This document shows positions 55,062 to 62,924 of a DNA stretch of 64,000 nt, piece after piece (within the stretch, counting starts at the first letter, position 1; the number at the start of each line of letters is the position of its first letter). Both the position numbers and the translations under genes were made by a program. The notes beneath the pieces are model-generated. The model was not told the origin of the DNA. It saw nothing but the letters and a program-made list of their open reading frames with translations, and did not search any database. This DNA comes from Allokutzneria sp. A3M-2-11 16 (GTDB taxonomy: Bacteria > Actinomycetota > Actinomycetes > Mycobacteriales > Pseudonocardiaceae), in assembly GCF_024213555.1 (NCBI RefSeq), contig NZ_JANAVO010000001.1, positions 3,286,001-3,350,000 on the forward strand, written 5' to 3'.

Positions 55062-56542
55062 GGAGTGTCCTTTCTGGACGGTTTGATGGACAGGGCGAGC
55101 GCCGCGGCGAGTGCCACCACGACGCCGATGCTGAGGAAGACCGTGTTCATCGCGCGCGCCAGCCCCTCGACGATCGGGGCAGCGGCGCGCGGGTCGAGCT
55201 GGGCGAGGAACGAGGTGTCGTTCAGGTCGATACCGCCGCCGATCCGTTCACCGGCAAGGCTGAACACCAGCGACAGGAACACCGCGGTCCCCGCTACTCC
55301 GCCGAGCTGACGGGAGAAGCCGGACAGACTGGTGGCCACGCCGAGGTCCTGCGGCTCGACGGCGTCCTGCAGGATCACCAGCACGATCTGGAAGAACATG
55401 CCGCCGCCGATCCCGTTGGCCAGTACCAGCACGGTGATCAGCGTCATCGGCGTCGTCGGCCCGGCGAACGCGAGCGCCAGGTACGCGACACCGGTGAGCC
55501 CCAGGCCGGTGGCCAGCACGTGCTTGTAGCGGATTCCCTTGGCCAGCAAGGGTCCTACGATCCGGGAACCGGTGATCGTCGCCAGCGACTGCGGGAGCAT
55601 CAGCAGCCCGGCGCCGGTCGGGCTGAGGCCCTGCACGAGCTGGAGGTACAGCGGCACGAACGCCAGCGCGGTGAAGACACCGACCCCGCCGAGGAAGTTC
55701 ACCACGTTGATCAGCGTGAAAGCCTTGTCGCGGAACAACTTCGGCGGCAGCAGTGCGGAGTCCTGCCTGCGCACCTGGACGCGGACGAAGACCGCCAGCC
55801 CCAGCACCCCGGCGGTGGCCAGCAGCAGCGCGACCACCGAGGACAGCTCGCGAGCCTGTTCGGCCAGGAGCAGCAAGGGAACCAGCCCCGCGGCCAGCGC
55901 GATCGCACCCCGGAAGTCAACCGGCTGCCGGGTTCGCGGTGTCCGCACGGTGAAGTACTTCCCGACCACCACCATCGCGACCAGGCCGATCGGCAGGTTG
56001 ACCAGGAACAGCCAGCGCCACCCGTCGATGCCCAGGAGGCTGTCCAGCCCGGCCAGCAGTCCGCCCAGAACGGGACCGCTGATGCTGGCGCCCGCGAAGG
56101 AGAAGCCGAACAGCGCCTGCCACCGCGTGCGCTGCTCCGGCGGCACCATGTCCGCGATCGCCGCGAGCGCCAACGCCATCAGCCCGCCGCCGCCAAGTCC
56201 TTGCACGGCACGGAAAACCGCGAGCTGCCCCATGCTCTGGGCCAGTGCGCAGAGCAGCGAGCCGAGCAGGAAGACCGCGATGGCGGCCAGGTAGAGCCGT
56301 TTCCGGCCGTAGATGTCGGAGAGCTTGCCGTACAACGGCATCGCGATCATCGACGCGATCAGGTAGGCGGTGGTCACCGAGGCCTGAAGGGTGAGGCCGT
56401 GCAACTCGTCGGCGATGGTGCGCATCGCGGTCACCATGATCATGGTGTCCAGTGCGCCGAGGAAGGTGCCGCTGAGCAGGCCGAAGACCACCAGTCTGAG
56501 CTGCCGGTGGCTCAGCGGGCTCGCGGCTTCCGTCGTCGTCAT
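55058..56542 (-). CDS. MFS drug exporter, DHA2/EmrB type (14 TM)
   Basis: A 494-residue multidrug exporter. It has the DHA2 signature GALDTMIMVTAMRTIADEL near the N-terminus, LYGKLSDIYGRKR as motif A, VQGLGGGGLMAL after TM4 and about 14 hydrophobic segments. The start ATG 56542 is chosen over the open frame 8 codons further up. A MerR-type operator sits immediately upstream, which would place transcription start close to the ATG, so the mRNA may be leaderless. It is co-transcribed with the FMN reductase. A role in exporting the cluster product is possible but unproven. Confidence 0.93.
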   Translation of the reverse strand: MTTTEAASPLSHRQLRLVVFGLLSGTFLGALDTMIMVTAMRTIADELHGLTLQASVTTAYLIASMIAMPLYGKLSDIYGRKRLYLAAIAVFLLGSLLCALAQSMGQLAVFRAVQGLGGGGLMALALAAIADMVPPEQRTRWQALFGFSFAGASISGPVLGGLLAGLDSLLGIDGWRWLFLVNLPIGLVAMVVVGKYFTVRTPRTRQPVDFRGAIALAAGLVPLLLLAEQARELSSVVALLLATAGVLGLAVFVRVQVRRQDSALLPPKLFRDKAFTLINVVNFLGGVGVFTALAFVPLYLQLVQGLSPTGAGLLMLPQSLATITGSRIVGPLLAKGIRYKHVLATGLGLTGVAYLALAFAGPTTPMTLITVLVLANGIGGGMFFQIVLVILQDAVEPQDLGVATSLSGFSRQLGGVAGTAVFLSLVFSLAGERIGGGIDLNDTSFLAQLDPRAAAPIVEGLARAMNTVFLSIGVVVALAAALALSIKPSRKDTP

Positions 56543-56554
56543 GCGCCCACCGTG

Positions 56555-56579
56555 CAACCTCAACAATAGTTAAGGTCAA
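56555..56579 (-). promoter_or_regulatory. MerR-family-type operator/promoter before the DHA2 exporter
   Basis: On the minus strand, TTGACC (56579-56574) is followed by a 19-nt spacer containing CCTTAAC-N4-GTTGAGG, a 7-bp dyad with one mismatch. A -35 box plus a symmetric element in an over-long spacer is the layout of MerR-family promoters. The -10 candidate (CACGGT, 56554-56549) is weak. No MerR gene is in the window. Confidence 0.45.
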
Positions 56580-56690
56580 GCGGGCGACGCGATCAGCCCT
56601 TCAGCCCCCTCTCGCCCGAACCGGCCTCAGCGAGGCGCGCCGCGAGCCGTTCGAATGCGCCGCGGCTGTTGGTAAGCCATCGGGTTCGCC

Positions 56691-56798
56691 GGTCTTCAAG
56701 ACCCCTGAACCCCCGTCTCCACGGTCTTTAACCGCACTCGACTGAGGGGTTGGGGGTGGTTAACGATGATCGAAAGGGGGGTGGGTGGTCTTGAAGAC
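56691..56798. repeat. TCTTCAAGTAC palindromic element, copy 4
   Basis: GGTCTTCAAG at 56691-56700 and GGTCTTGAAGAC at 56787-56798 form the inverted ends; the internal blocks GAACCCCCG, ACGGTCTTTAACCGC and GGTTAACGATGA are shared with the other copies. It abuts the broken AbiEi-like gene at 56880-57093. The wider gap 56543-57167 holds no intact gene, only this element, the MerR-type site, the remnant and AAACTAAA sites. Confidence 0.75.
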
Positions 56799-56879
56799 AC
56801 TCCAACCCCGGCGTCACCGTTGCCGGTCTGAAGTGCTCGCTCGATGGCGAGTTCGGCTCGAGGCTCGTGCGTTGTGCCG

Positions 56880-57093
56880 CGTGCGGCGCGACCTCCTGGC
56901 TCGACTGCCGGAATTTCAGTGGAACGCTGAGGTGGACCCGGTCGGGGTTGGCGATACTCAGATCGTGGACGGCCAGTGCGGTCGTGTGCGACACGACGGC
57001 TCGGTGCCGACTCCAGAGTGCCCACTTGACGAGGTGGTCGTTCTCTTCGTCCGGCAGGTCCAGATACTCCCTGAACCGGTAGACACCCCGCAC
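56880..57093 (-). pseudogene. Remnant of an AbiEi-type antitoxin/regulator
   Basis: The frame reads MRGVYRFREYLDL, then AVVSHTTALAVHDLS and RVHLSVPLKF. This is the hallmark of type IV AbiEi-family antitoxin proteins: GVYR after the helix-turn-helix, SHxTAL, HLxVP. An in-frame TAA lies six codons upstream of the GTG, so the N-terminal DNA-binding domain of about 35 residues is missing. After about residue 65 similarity is lost and the frame runs into the palindromic element at 56691-56798. No AbiEii toxin gene is visible. I infer a decayed gene, perhaps broken by the element. The open frame continues to 56728 but is not expected to be functional. Confidence 0.55.
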
Positions 57094-57104
57094 GGCCTTG
57101 ATCC

Positions 57105-57163
57105 AGTTTTAGTTTGGCGTAGCCGGTCCGCGCGAAACTAAAAGAAAACTTTAGTTTGGCGTG
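57105..57163. promoter_or_regulatory. Cluster of AAACTAAA half-sites
   Basis: TTTAGTTTGGCGT occurs twice as direct repeats (57108-57120 and 57150-57162). Between them AAACTAAAA (near 57136) forms a 9-bp inverted pair with the first TTTTAGTTT. It sits just upstream of the AbiEi-like remnant and 5 nt after the PP2C gene's 3' end, so it may be the relic operator of the antitoxin. It is markedly AT-rich against its surroundings. Confidence 0.45.
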
Positions 57164-57167
57164 TTGA

Positions 57168-57992
57168 TCAAGGACGTTGGCCCGCGTGCCCCTGCGGGAA
57201 GGGGACGATCACGACGGTGATGTTGTCCCGCCCGCCGTCGTCCAGCGCGCGCTGCGTCAGCACCCGCGCGGCGTCCATCGGGGACTCCAGGCTGCTGGAG
57301 AGCGTGATCTCGGCCAGTTCCTCCGCGGACGGCACGTAGTTCCACAGCCCGTCGCTGCACACCACCACCACGCCGGGTCCCTCCGGGCGGAAGGTGACCA
57401 CGTGCGGCCGGATCTCGCCCGCGTTCGCGCCGAGCCACGCCATCAGCACGTGCGCCATCCGGTGGTTGTGCGCCTCCTCCTCGGTGAGGTGGCCCGCGGC
57501 GACCATCTGCGCCGCCCACGCGTCGTCGAGGGTCATGCACGCGGACTTCTCCGCCGGGGCGGTCAGCCAGTAGGCCCGGCTGTCGCCCACCCAGCCGACG
57601 GTGATCGTCTCGTCGGTGACCACGGCGGAGACGAAGGTGCACGCGGGCGGGCGCCCGGTGTCGCTCTCCTCCTTGGGGCGCTCCAGCGCCGCCACCGCCT
57701 CGGCGGCCGCGGTGATCGCCGCGTGGGTCGCGGTGATCGGGTCGGCACCGGTCTCCCGCCCCTCCAGGAGGGTGTCCGCGGCGATGGTGGACGCGGTGCG
57801 CGAGGCGAGGTCCGGGTTGTCCGAAGTGGACACGCCGTCGCAGACCACGGCGATCACCTCGGCCGAGCGGGTGACGCGGCGCACGGCCATCGCGTCCTCG
57901 TTGCGGTGGTGGCGCAGGCCCCGGTCGCTGACCCCGGCGACGGCGCCGAGGTCGAGCTCGACCCGGTCCTGCCCCGTCAGCTCACTGGTCAT
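57168..57992 (-). CDS. PP2C-family Ser/Thr protein phosphatase
   Basis: A 274-residue metal-dependent phosphatase with all usual motifs in order: SDRGLRHHRNED, VVCDGVS, WVGDSRAYW, CSDGLWNYV and GRDNITVVI. The Asp residues bind the two metal ions. It is soluble, without a membrane or sensor domain, like the stand-alone phosphatases that oppose Hanks-type kinases in actinomycetes. ATG 57992 has GGGGGG about 6 nt upstream; an open extension of 12 codons is not used. No kinase gene is adjacent in the window. Confidence 0.94.
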   Translation of the reverse strand: MTSELTGQDRVELDLGAVAGVSDRGLRHHRNEDAMAVRRVTRSAEVIAVVCDGVSTSDNPDLASRTASTIAADTLLEGRETGADPITATHAAITAAAEAVAALERPKEESDTGRPPACTFVSAVVTDETITVGWVGDSRAYWLTAPAEKSACMTLDDAWAAQMVAAGHLTEEEAHNHRMAHVLMAWLGANAGEIRPHVVTFRPEGPGVVVVCSDGLWNYVPSAEELAEITLSSSLESPMDAARVLTQRALDDGGRDNITVVIVPFPQGHAGQRP

Positions 57993-58193
57993 GCCGTGCC
58001 CCCCTTGCTGGTGAAACTCGCGGACCACACAAAGAGGACGTTGCGGACACCGGGTCGTTGCGCGAGAAGTTGATCAAGTTTTCTGGGCCGCTCCCACCTT
58101 ATGATCTCCCGCCCGGACCGGCCGGGCCCGGGGCGGGGTGAACATTGTTCAGTCGGGTGGCACGCCGGTAGGGGTGACGAAGGGAGCTCCCCG

Positions 58194-58409
58194 ATGGCCT
58201 TCGACATCCTGCTGGTGGCGACAGCTGTCGCCGTCGGCGTCGCACTGCCCAGCGTACTGATCACCGAGCTGCGGGCCGACGGTTGCCCGAAGGACTGCCC
58301 GTGCCGGCCGGACGAGCCTCACGTCCGTCCGGTGAACACCGCCTTGTCCGCGACGAAGGAGGGGCGCAGCGTCAGCTGCATCTCCCCCGGTTCGGCCCCG
58401 ATCGAGTAG
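58194..58409 (+). CDS. Possible small membrane protein, 71 residues
   Basis: ATG 58194 has GGGAG 8 nt upstream. The first 26 residues form one hydrophobic segment ending at ITELR, followed by a Cys-rich stretch (GCPKDCPCRPDEP). GC-rich third positions hold through the whole frame. The last 91 nt are antisense to the end of the convergent gene at 58319-59005, which is unusual and lowers confidence. It may instead end functionally elsewhere or be a chance frame. No family recognised. Confidence 0.4.
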   Translation: MAFDILLVATAVAVGVALPSVLITELRADGCPKDCPCRPDEPHVRPVNTALSATKEGRSVSCISPGSAPIE

Positions 58410-59005
58410 GAGACGTCGTAGGTGTAGGTCCTGCCCGGCAGCACCGTCGCCGAGCCGAAACCGCCGTTGCCGCCGCAGCCGCCGCTGTGGTCGAAGACCG
58501 CCTCCGCCGTCCGGCCGTCGAACTGAGCGTCGCTGCCCACGCTCAGCACGGCGGTCTCGAACGGCTTGTCCGTTCCGTTGGTGACGGTGACGGTGAACTT
58601 CACCGCTCGCGCGATCTTCGCGGGGGCGGCGTAAGGGCCCGGCGTGCACGCGGCGGGGGCGGAGACCTCCACCGCGAGCCCGTCCCGCCAGGTGTGCCGC
58701 TTCCCCCAGGTCAACTGCTCGACCCGCTGATCGCTCCCTTCCAGTTCGCGCACCGCGGCGTTCTGCGCGACGAGCGTGAGGGCGACGCCGAGCACCGAGA
58801 GCCCCACGCCGAACCCGGCCATGACCTTCTTCGAACCGAACAGCGCCACCGCGCCGAGCACTAACCCGACCGCGGCCGCGACGGCGGTCGCGTTGTTCAG
58901 CAACAGGATCGGGGAACCGCAGACCCCGACGATCCCGAGCACGAGCGAGGCGATGGCGAGACCGCCGAACCTGGTGGGGGTCGGCCGGAGCTGGATGACG
59001 GTCAT
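58319..59005 (-). CDS. Membrane-anchored protein with DUF4352-like domain
   Basis: A 228-residue protein. Three hydrophobic helices at about 14-33, 38-57 and 62-80 resemble the DUF4190 arrangement. An extracytoplasmic beta-sandwich of about 130 residues follows, with VTVTNGTDKPFE typical of DUF4352/immunoglobulin-like lipoprotein domains, plus two Cys (ACTPG, GGCGGNGG) that may pair. GGGAGA lies just before ATG 59005. Function unknown. Probably membrane-bound with the domain outside the cell. Confidence 0.8.
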   Translation of the reverse strand: MTVIQLRPTPTRFGGLAIASLVLGIVGVCGSPILLLNNATAVAAAVGLVLGAVALFGSKKVMAGFGVGLSVLGVALTLVAQNAAVRELEGSDQRVEQLTWGKRHTWRDGLAVEVSAPAACTPGPYAAPAKIARAVKFTVTVTNGTDKPFETAVLSVGSDAQFDGRTAEAVFDHSGGCGGNGGFGSATVLPGRTYTYDVSYSIGAEPGEMQLTLRPSFVADKAVFTGRT

Positions 59006-59141
59006 GTTCTCTCCCTCGACGCGGTGGTGTCGTCAAGGAAGTCGAGGCCCGTTGAATGCGCGTTTCGCTTTTCCTGAAAGGCTAAGTGGAAAGAGTGAAA
59101 CCCCCGGCGGGGAAGTCACGATCGACGCAGGGGTGTAACGC

Positions 59142-59681
59142 CTATCGCTGGTAACGCAGCAGTACCACTCCGGCGTCGAACACGCGGGACTCCGCGAGCT
59201 TCAGCGAGAACCGCTTGCCGGGATCGCGGAACACCGGCTTTCCGCCACCGAGCACGACCGGGTGCACGAACACCTGGTACTCGTCGATCATGTCCCGTTC
59301 GGTCAGGCTCGCCGCCAGGTCGGAGCCGCCGAACAGCACGAGCTTCTGCCCGAGGTCCGCGAGTTCGGCGACATCGCCGACGATCCGGGTGTTCCAGCCC
59401 GCCTCGGTGAGCGTTCTCGACACGACCACTTTCGGCGTTTCCCGCCAGACGGGCGCGAATGCCAGGTCGTGCTCGTGGGTGGAATATTCCTCCGCCTTCG
59501 GCCAGTAACTCGACATCAGCTCCCACACGACGCGTCCGTAGAGAAACGCGTCCGCGGAATTGGTCAGGCTCTGCGAGTACGCCGACAGCTCGGGGCCCAT
59601 CATCGGCCAGTCGAACTCGCCGTTCGGCCCGTGGATGAACCCGTCCGCGGACTGGTGCACGAAGTGGACGATCCTGGTCAT
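59142..59681 (-). CDS. Dihydrofolate reductase family protein (RibD C-terminal type)
   Basis: A 179-residue protein of the RibD-C/DHFR superfamily. It has HQSADGFIHGPNGEFDWP at the N-terminus, FLYGRVVWELM, a VVVSRTL strand, the NADPH-binding block VLFGGSDLAASL and HPVVLGGGKPVF. Such stand-alone proteins are common in actinomycetes and their substrates are mostly unknown; they are not true DHFR. GGAGG is 7 nt before ATG 59681. Confidence 0.92.
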   Translation of the reverse strand: MTRIVHFVHQSADGFIHGPNGEFDWPMMGPELSAYSQSLTNSADAFLYGRVVWELMSSYWPKAEEYSTHEHDLAFAPVWRETPKVVVSRTLTEAGWNTRIVGDVAELADLGQKLVLFGGSDLAASLTERDMIDEYQVFVHPVVLGGGKPVFRDPGKRFSLKLAESRVFDAGVVLLRYQR

Positions 59682-59749
59682 GGCATGCCTCCCGAGGTGG
59701 TGTCACTCAGGTAGACGCCAGCTCCCCGAAGAACTCATCGGCGGCATGC

Positions 59750-59765
59750 TGTGACGTGGGTCACT
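59750..59765. promoter_or_regulatory. Crp/GlxR-like site upstream of second glycosyltransferase
   Basis: TGTGACGTGGGTCACT fits the Crp-type pattern TGTGA-N6-TCACA with one mismatch, 98 nt before the glycosyltransferase start and 69 nt before the start of the divergent RibD-like gene. It could control either gene. Single site, so tentative. Confidence 0.4.
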
Positions 59766-59847
59766 CTGCACCTTGGTGCGAGTTCCTCGTTGTGGCCCAA
59801 GGATTCCGGTGAGACTGGAGAGTCGCCTTCTTCCTGAGGAGCCTCCT

Positions 59848-60963
59848 TTGCGCGTGCTCTGCACCGTCTCCGGATCGCCGTCGCACACCCGCTCCGTCGT
59901 CCCCATCGCCAGGGCGCTCGCCGCGCGTGGGCATGAGGTCCTGGTCGCCGCGCCGCCGAACCTGGCCGCTCTCTTCGCCGACGAACCCGTGCGCGCGGAG
60001 GGCGTGCTCGGCGGGTTCGAGGCCGGGCTGCGCAAGGCGCTCACCGATGCCCCTTCCCTCGACCCCATGGCGACGTTGCTGCGCCTGTCGGTCACGTCCA
60101 TCCCGGCGGACGAGGCCGAGCGCGTCCTGCCGATCGCGCGGGAGTTCCGCCCGGACCTCGTGCTTCGCGACGACGCGGAGCTGGGCGCGATCCTGGTCGC
60201 CGAACGCCTCGGCGTTCCCTGCGTGACGCTGCCCGGCGGCCTGGTCAACGTGGTGGACCCGGAGATGATGCGCTCCGCGCTGAGCGACCACGTCCAGATC
60301 GATCTTCCCACCCTGTTCCCGGACGGGCGGATCGACTACGTGCCAGGGGAGTTCTCCTTCACGGTGGCGCCCGCCCCGCCCGCGCGCGCCTACCGGCAAC
60401 CCGTGCTGACCCGGCCGGGGGAGCAGCTGCCGGGGTGGTTGCCGGAGGGGCCGCTGGTGCTCGTGGCGATGGGCACCGCACTGACGATGCCGTTGCCCGG
60501 AGCTCCGCGCACGATCGACGCCACCGCCCGCCTTCGCGCCATGGCCGAAGAACTGTCCGAAGTGGACTGTTCGGCGGTGGTCGTCACCGCGGGTCTTGAT
60601 GTGGCAGGTGTGCCGCTGCCGTCCAATGTGCACGTAACGCCGAGCGTGCCGCAGCCGCTGGTCCTCGAAGTCGCAGACCTTTTCCTTACCCACGGCGGTT
60701 ATAACGGCATCCGCGAGGCACTCCGCTCGGGAGTGCCGATGGTGGTGTGGCCGGGCGTCGCCGACCAGCCGTCGAATGCGGTGCGGGTGGAGGAACTCGG
60801 GCTCGGGTTGCGGATCGATGGCCCCGAGCACGTTCGGTCGGCGTGCACGCGTGTGCTGTCGGAGCCGGGTTTTGTGGCGCGTGCGAGGCAGGCGAAGCGC
60901 GCGGTGCTCGCGTTGCCGGACCTCGACGAGGCGGTGACGGACTTGGAGAAGCTAGGGGCGTAG
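59848..60963 (+). CDS. Glycosyltransferase, GT1/MGT family
   Basis: A 371-residue GT-B enzyme, short for the family. The N-terminus RVLCTVSGSPSHTRSVVPIARAL and the DLVLRDDAELGA segment resemble antibiotic glycosyltransferases. The donor half has THGGYNGIREALRSGVP and WPGVADQPSNAVRV. The start is placed at TTG 59848 because GAGGAG is about 7 nt upstream and the next residues begin the first strand; upstream in-frame GTGs are alternatives. It overlaps the convergent methyltransferase gene by 12 nt. It could decorate the cluster product, but it lies 12 kb from the cluster core, so I regard it as probably separate. Confidence 0.85.
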   Translation: MRVLCTVSGSPSHTRSVVPIARALAARGHEVLVAAPPNLAALFADEPVRAEGVLGGFEAGLRKALTDAPSLDPMATLLRLSVTSIPADEAERVLPIAREFRPDLVLRDDAELGAILVAERLGVPCVTLPGGLVNVVDPEMMRSALSDHVQIDLPTLFPDGRIDYVPGEFSFTVAPAPPARAYRQPVLTRPGEQLPGWLPEGPLVLVAMGTALTMPLPGAPRTIDATARLRAMAEELSEVDCSAVVVTAGLDVAGVPLPSNVHVTPSVPQPLVLEVADLFLTHGGYNGIREALRSGVPMVVWPGVADQPSNAVRVEELGLGLRIDGPEHVRSACTRVLSEPGFVARARQAKRAVLALPDLDEAVTDLEKLGA

Positions 60964-61581
60964 GGCGAGCAGCGTGCAGCGCTGGCTGGCGTGTTCGACG
61001 CCGGGGTGCGGACTGCGGTCGAGGCGGGCGATGACCTCCAGCCCGGCCGCGGTCAGCATCCGGCTCTCCTCAGCGGGATCGAGGAACCGGAACGTCAGAT
61101 CGACGTCGTGGCCCCACCAGTCGCTGAGCTGCCTTGTCCCGCCCACGGGAACTTCGGCATCGCTTGTGTGGAAAGAGATCAACGCGTGCCCACCGGGACG
61201 CAGCACTCGCGCGAACTCCTCATAAGCCGCGGCACGCTGCGCTGGACCAAGGTGAATGACCGCGTAGAGGCACACCAAGCCCGCGAGCGCGCCCGGCCGA
61301 ATGGGCAGCGCAGTCAGGTCCGCCGCGCACGTCGGCACTGACGCGTTCGCACACATGGCAGGGGAGAGGTCCATGCCGACAGTGCGAAGTCCACGGTCGG
61401 CCAGATATGCCGCGACATGACCGGGACCGCAGCCCAGATCCGCGACGAGCCCACCCTCGGTGATCTCGGCGAACGCGTCCAACATCGCGCGGTCCAACGG
61501 CTTGCGCCGCAGTTCGTCGCGGAGCTCGACCGCATAGCGGTTTGCCACAAGGTCATAGCTGTGGCGTGTCTGGTCACCCAT
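60952..61581 (-). CDS. Class I SAM-dependent methyltransferase
   Basis: A 209-residue UbiE-like methyltransferase. Motif I is VADLGCGPGHVAAYL, the acidic residue ending beta-2 is in VGMDLS, CAADLTALPI is the post-II region and LRPGGHALISFH is typical of motif III. The substrate is not evident. Its ATG 61581 directly follows the TAG of the upstream gene (61584-61582), whose GAGGTG serves as ribosome site, so the two genes are coupled. Confidence 0.9.
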   Translation of the reverse strand: MGDQTRHSYDLVANRYAVELRDELRRKPLDRAMLDAFAEITEGGLVADLGCGPGHVAAYLADRGLRTVGMDLSPAMCANASVPTCAADLTALPIRPGALAGLVCLYAVIHLGPAQRAAAYEEFARVLRPGGHALISFHTSDAEVPVGGTRQLSDWWGHDVDLTFRFLDPAEESRMLTAAGLEVIARLDRSPHPGVEHASQRCTLLALRP

Positions 61582-62238
61582 CTACACCTCCACCGCCGGA
61601 GCGATACGCGCCGATCCGATCCCACGGGAGGGCTTTCCCAACCGGAACCGGACTTTGTCCTTCAAGACCGTGCCTGACACCGCGCACCCTTCGGTCAGCG
61701 GCTCACCGGGGAACAGGGTGAAGGTCCACCGCGCGTTGTGCTCGCAGTCCGGAGGCTGCTCGCCGCACTGCAACACCCGGGCGCCCCAGAGCTGCCGGAT
61801 CATCAGTTTCCGCGTGTCCACACCGAGCACCGTGAACCTCGTCGCGTGGGCGTCGAGCACGTCCTGGTAGCTCCCCATCGCGGGGCCGTACGCGCCGGTC
61901 ACCGTCGCGATCATCGACCACGGGGCCGCGCGAACTCCCAACTCGCCCGGCGGGAGGCGGTCGTCGACGAAGTCGGCGGGAACCACGCGGGTGTCGAGCT
62001 TCGCCGGATCGGGGACGAGAAGGACGCCGTAGGTCACCTCATCGGCGAACCTGGCCCCCGAGAAGTGCGACCGCAGCGCGGAAACAGCTTCCTCGGCGGC
62101 ATCCCACCTCGCGGCGGGGAAGGCCGTCAGCAGGTAGTCCTCGGTGATCGCGGGCAGCCCGGCCGCGGCAACAGACCGGCTGCGAGCCCAACCGGAACCG
62201 GCCAGCCGCGCGATCTGCTCTTCCATGAAAGTCGTCAT
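61582..62238 (-). CDS. Conserved actinomycete protein (DUF5701-like)
   Basis: A 218-residue protein without signal peptide or membrane segment. It has YLLTAFPA, YGVLLVPDPAKL, GAYGPAMGSYQDVLDAHA and LWGARVLQC, followed by WTFTLFPGEPL near the C-terminus. It resembles proteins annotated DUF5701; no activity is known to me. ATG 62238 has GGGAA upstream; twenty open codons before it are not used. It is the first of two coupled genes with the methyltransferase. Confidence 0.75.
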   Translation of the reverse strand: MTTFMEEQIARLAGSGWARSRSVAAAGLPAITEDYLLTAFPAARWDAAEEAVSALRSHFSGARFADEVTYGVLLVPDPAKLDTRVVPADFVDDRLPPGELGVRAAPWSMIATVTGAYGPAMGSYQDVLDAHATRFTVLGVDTRKLMIRQLWGARVLQCGEQPPDCEHNARWTFTLFPGEPLTEGCAVSGTVLKDKVRFRLGKPSRGIGSARIAPAVEV

Positions 62239-62307
62239 GTCGTGTTCCCGTCGTGCACGGCGGCGAGGAGTTCCGGCCGCCATGCACGACGATGCCATGA
62301 CCGGCTG

Positions 62308-62895
62308 TCAGACCTTCCGGCCGACGAAGGTCAGCAGCTTGGCCTGCGCGTCGGCGCCCGGCGGCGGTGGCACCCTGGGACCGAAGGTGGTCGGCGTGCG
62401 GGTGATGACCAGGCGGGCGAGGGAGAACGACCGCGCGACGAGATCGGGCTCCAGCTGCACGTCCATGCCGAGCGCGGAGCCGATGTCCCAGGTGTGGACC
62501 ACGGTGTCGAAGGTCATCAGTTCCAGGACGTCCGTGACCTTCGCGTCCGGGCGGTTGGCCAGGAACCGTTGTGGGGCAGGCCCGTCGATCAGTTCATCGG
62601 TGAGGACGGCGGCGGTTGCCTCGCGGGCCGCGCGCCACCCCGCCAGCGCGTCGTCACCGGCGAGCTCGCCGGGATTCTCCGACCCCGGTGGGCCGGTTCG
62701 TTCCGTGTACTCCTGGCCCGTCGCGTGATGGCGCAGAACCTCCAGGCCCCAGACGACGTGACCCACCACGTCACGCACCGTCCACAGCTCGCACGCCGAT
62801 GCCGAGTCCCACCCGTGCTGCGGGACTTTGGCGAGTACAGCGTCGAAAGCGTCCTGTGCGCGCCGGTAGCGATCCACGATGTCGTTGGTTTCCAA
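62308..62895 (-). CDS. TIGR03086/DinB-like metal-binding protein
   Basis: A 195-residue protein of the mycothiol-dependent maleylpyruvate isomerase/DinB fold. WTVRDVVGHVVWGLEVL gives the first His, and FDTVVHTWDIG gives the H-x-W-D motif that with the first His forms the metal site. Such proteins are thought to be mycothiol-dependent transferases, mostly of unknown substrate. The frame is open upstream, but the TTG at 62895 has GGGGAGA just before it and gives the expected N-terminus (ETNDIVDRYRRAQ). Confidence 0.85.
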   Translation of the reverse strand: METNDIVDRYRRAQDAFDAVLAKVPQHGWDSASACELWTVRDVVGHVVWGLEVLRHHATGQEYTERTGPPGSENPGELAGDDALAGWRAAREATAAVLTDELIDGPAPQRFLANRPDAKVTDVLELMTFDTVVHTWDIGSALGMDVQLEPDLVARSFSLARLVITRTPTTFGPRVPPPPGADAQAKLLTFVGRKV

Positions 62896-62924
62896 TGCTC
62901 TCCCCTGGTGCCGCGGTGTCCGAG

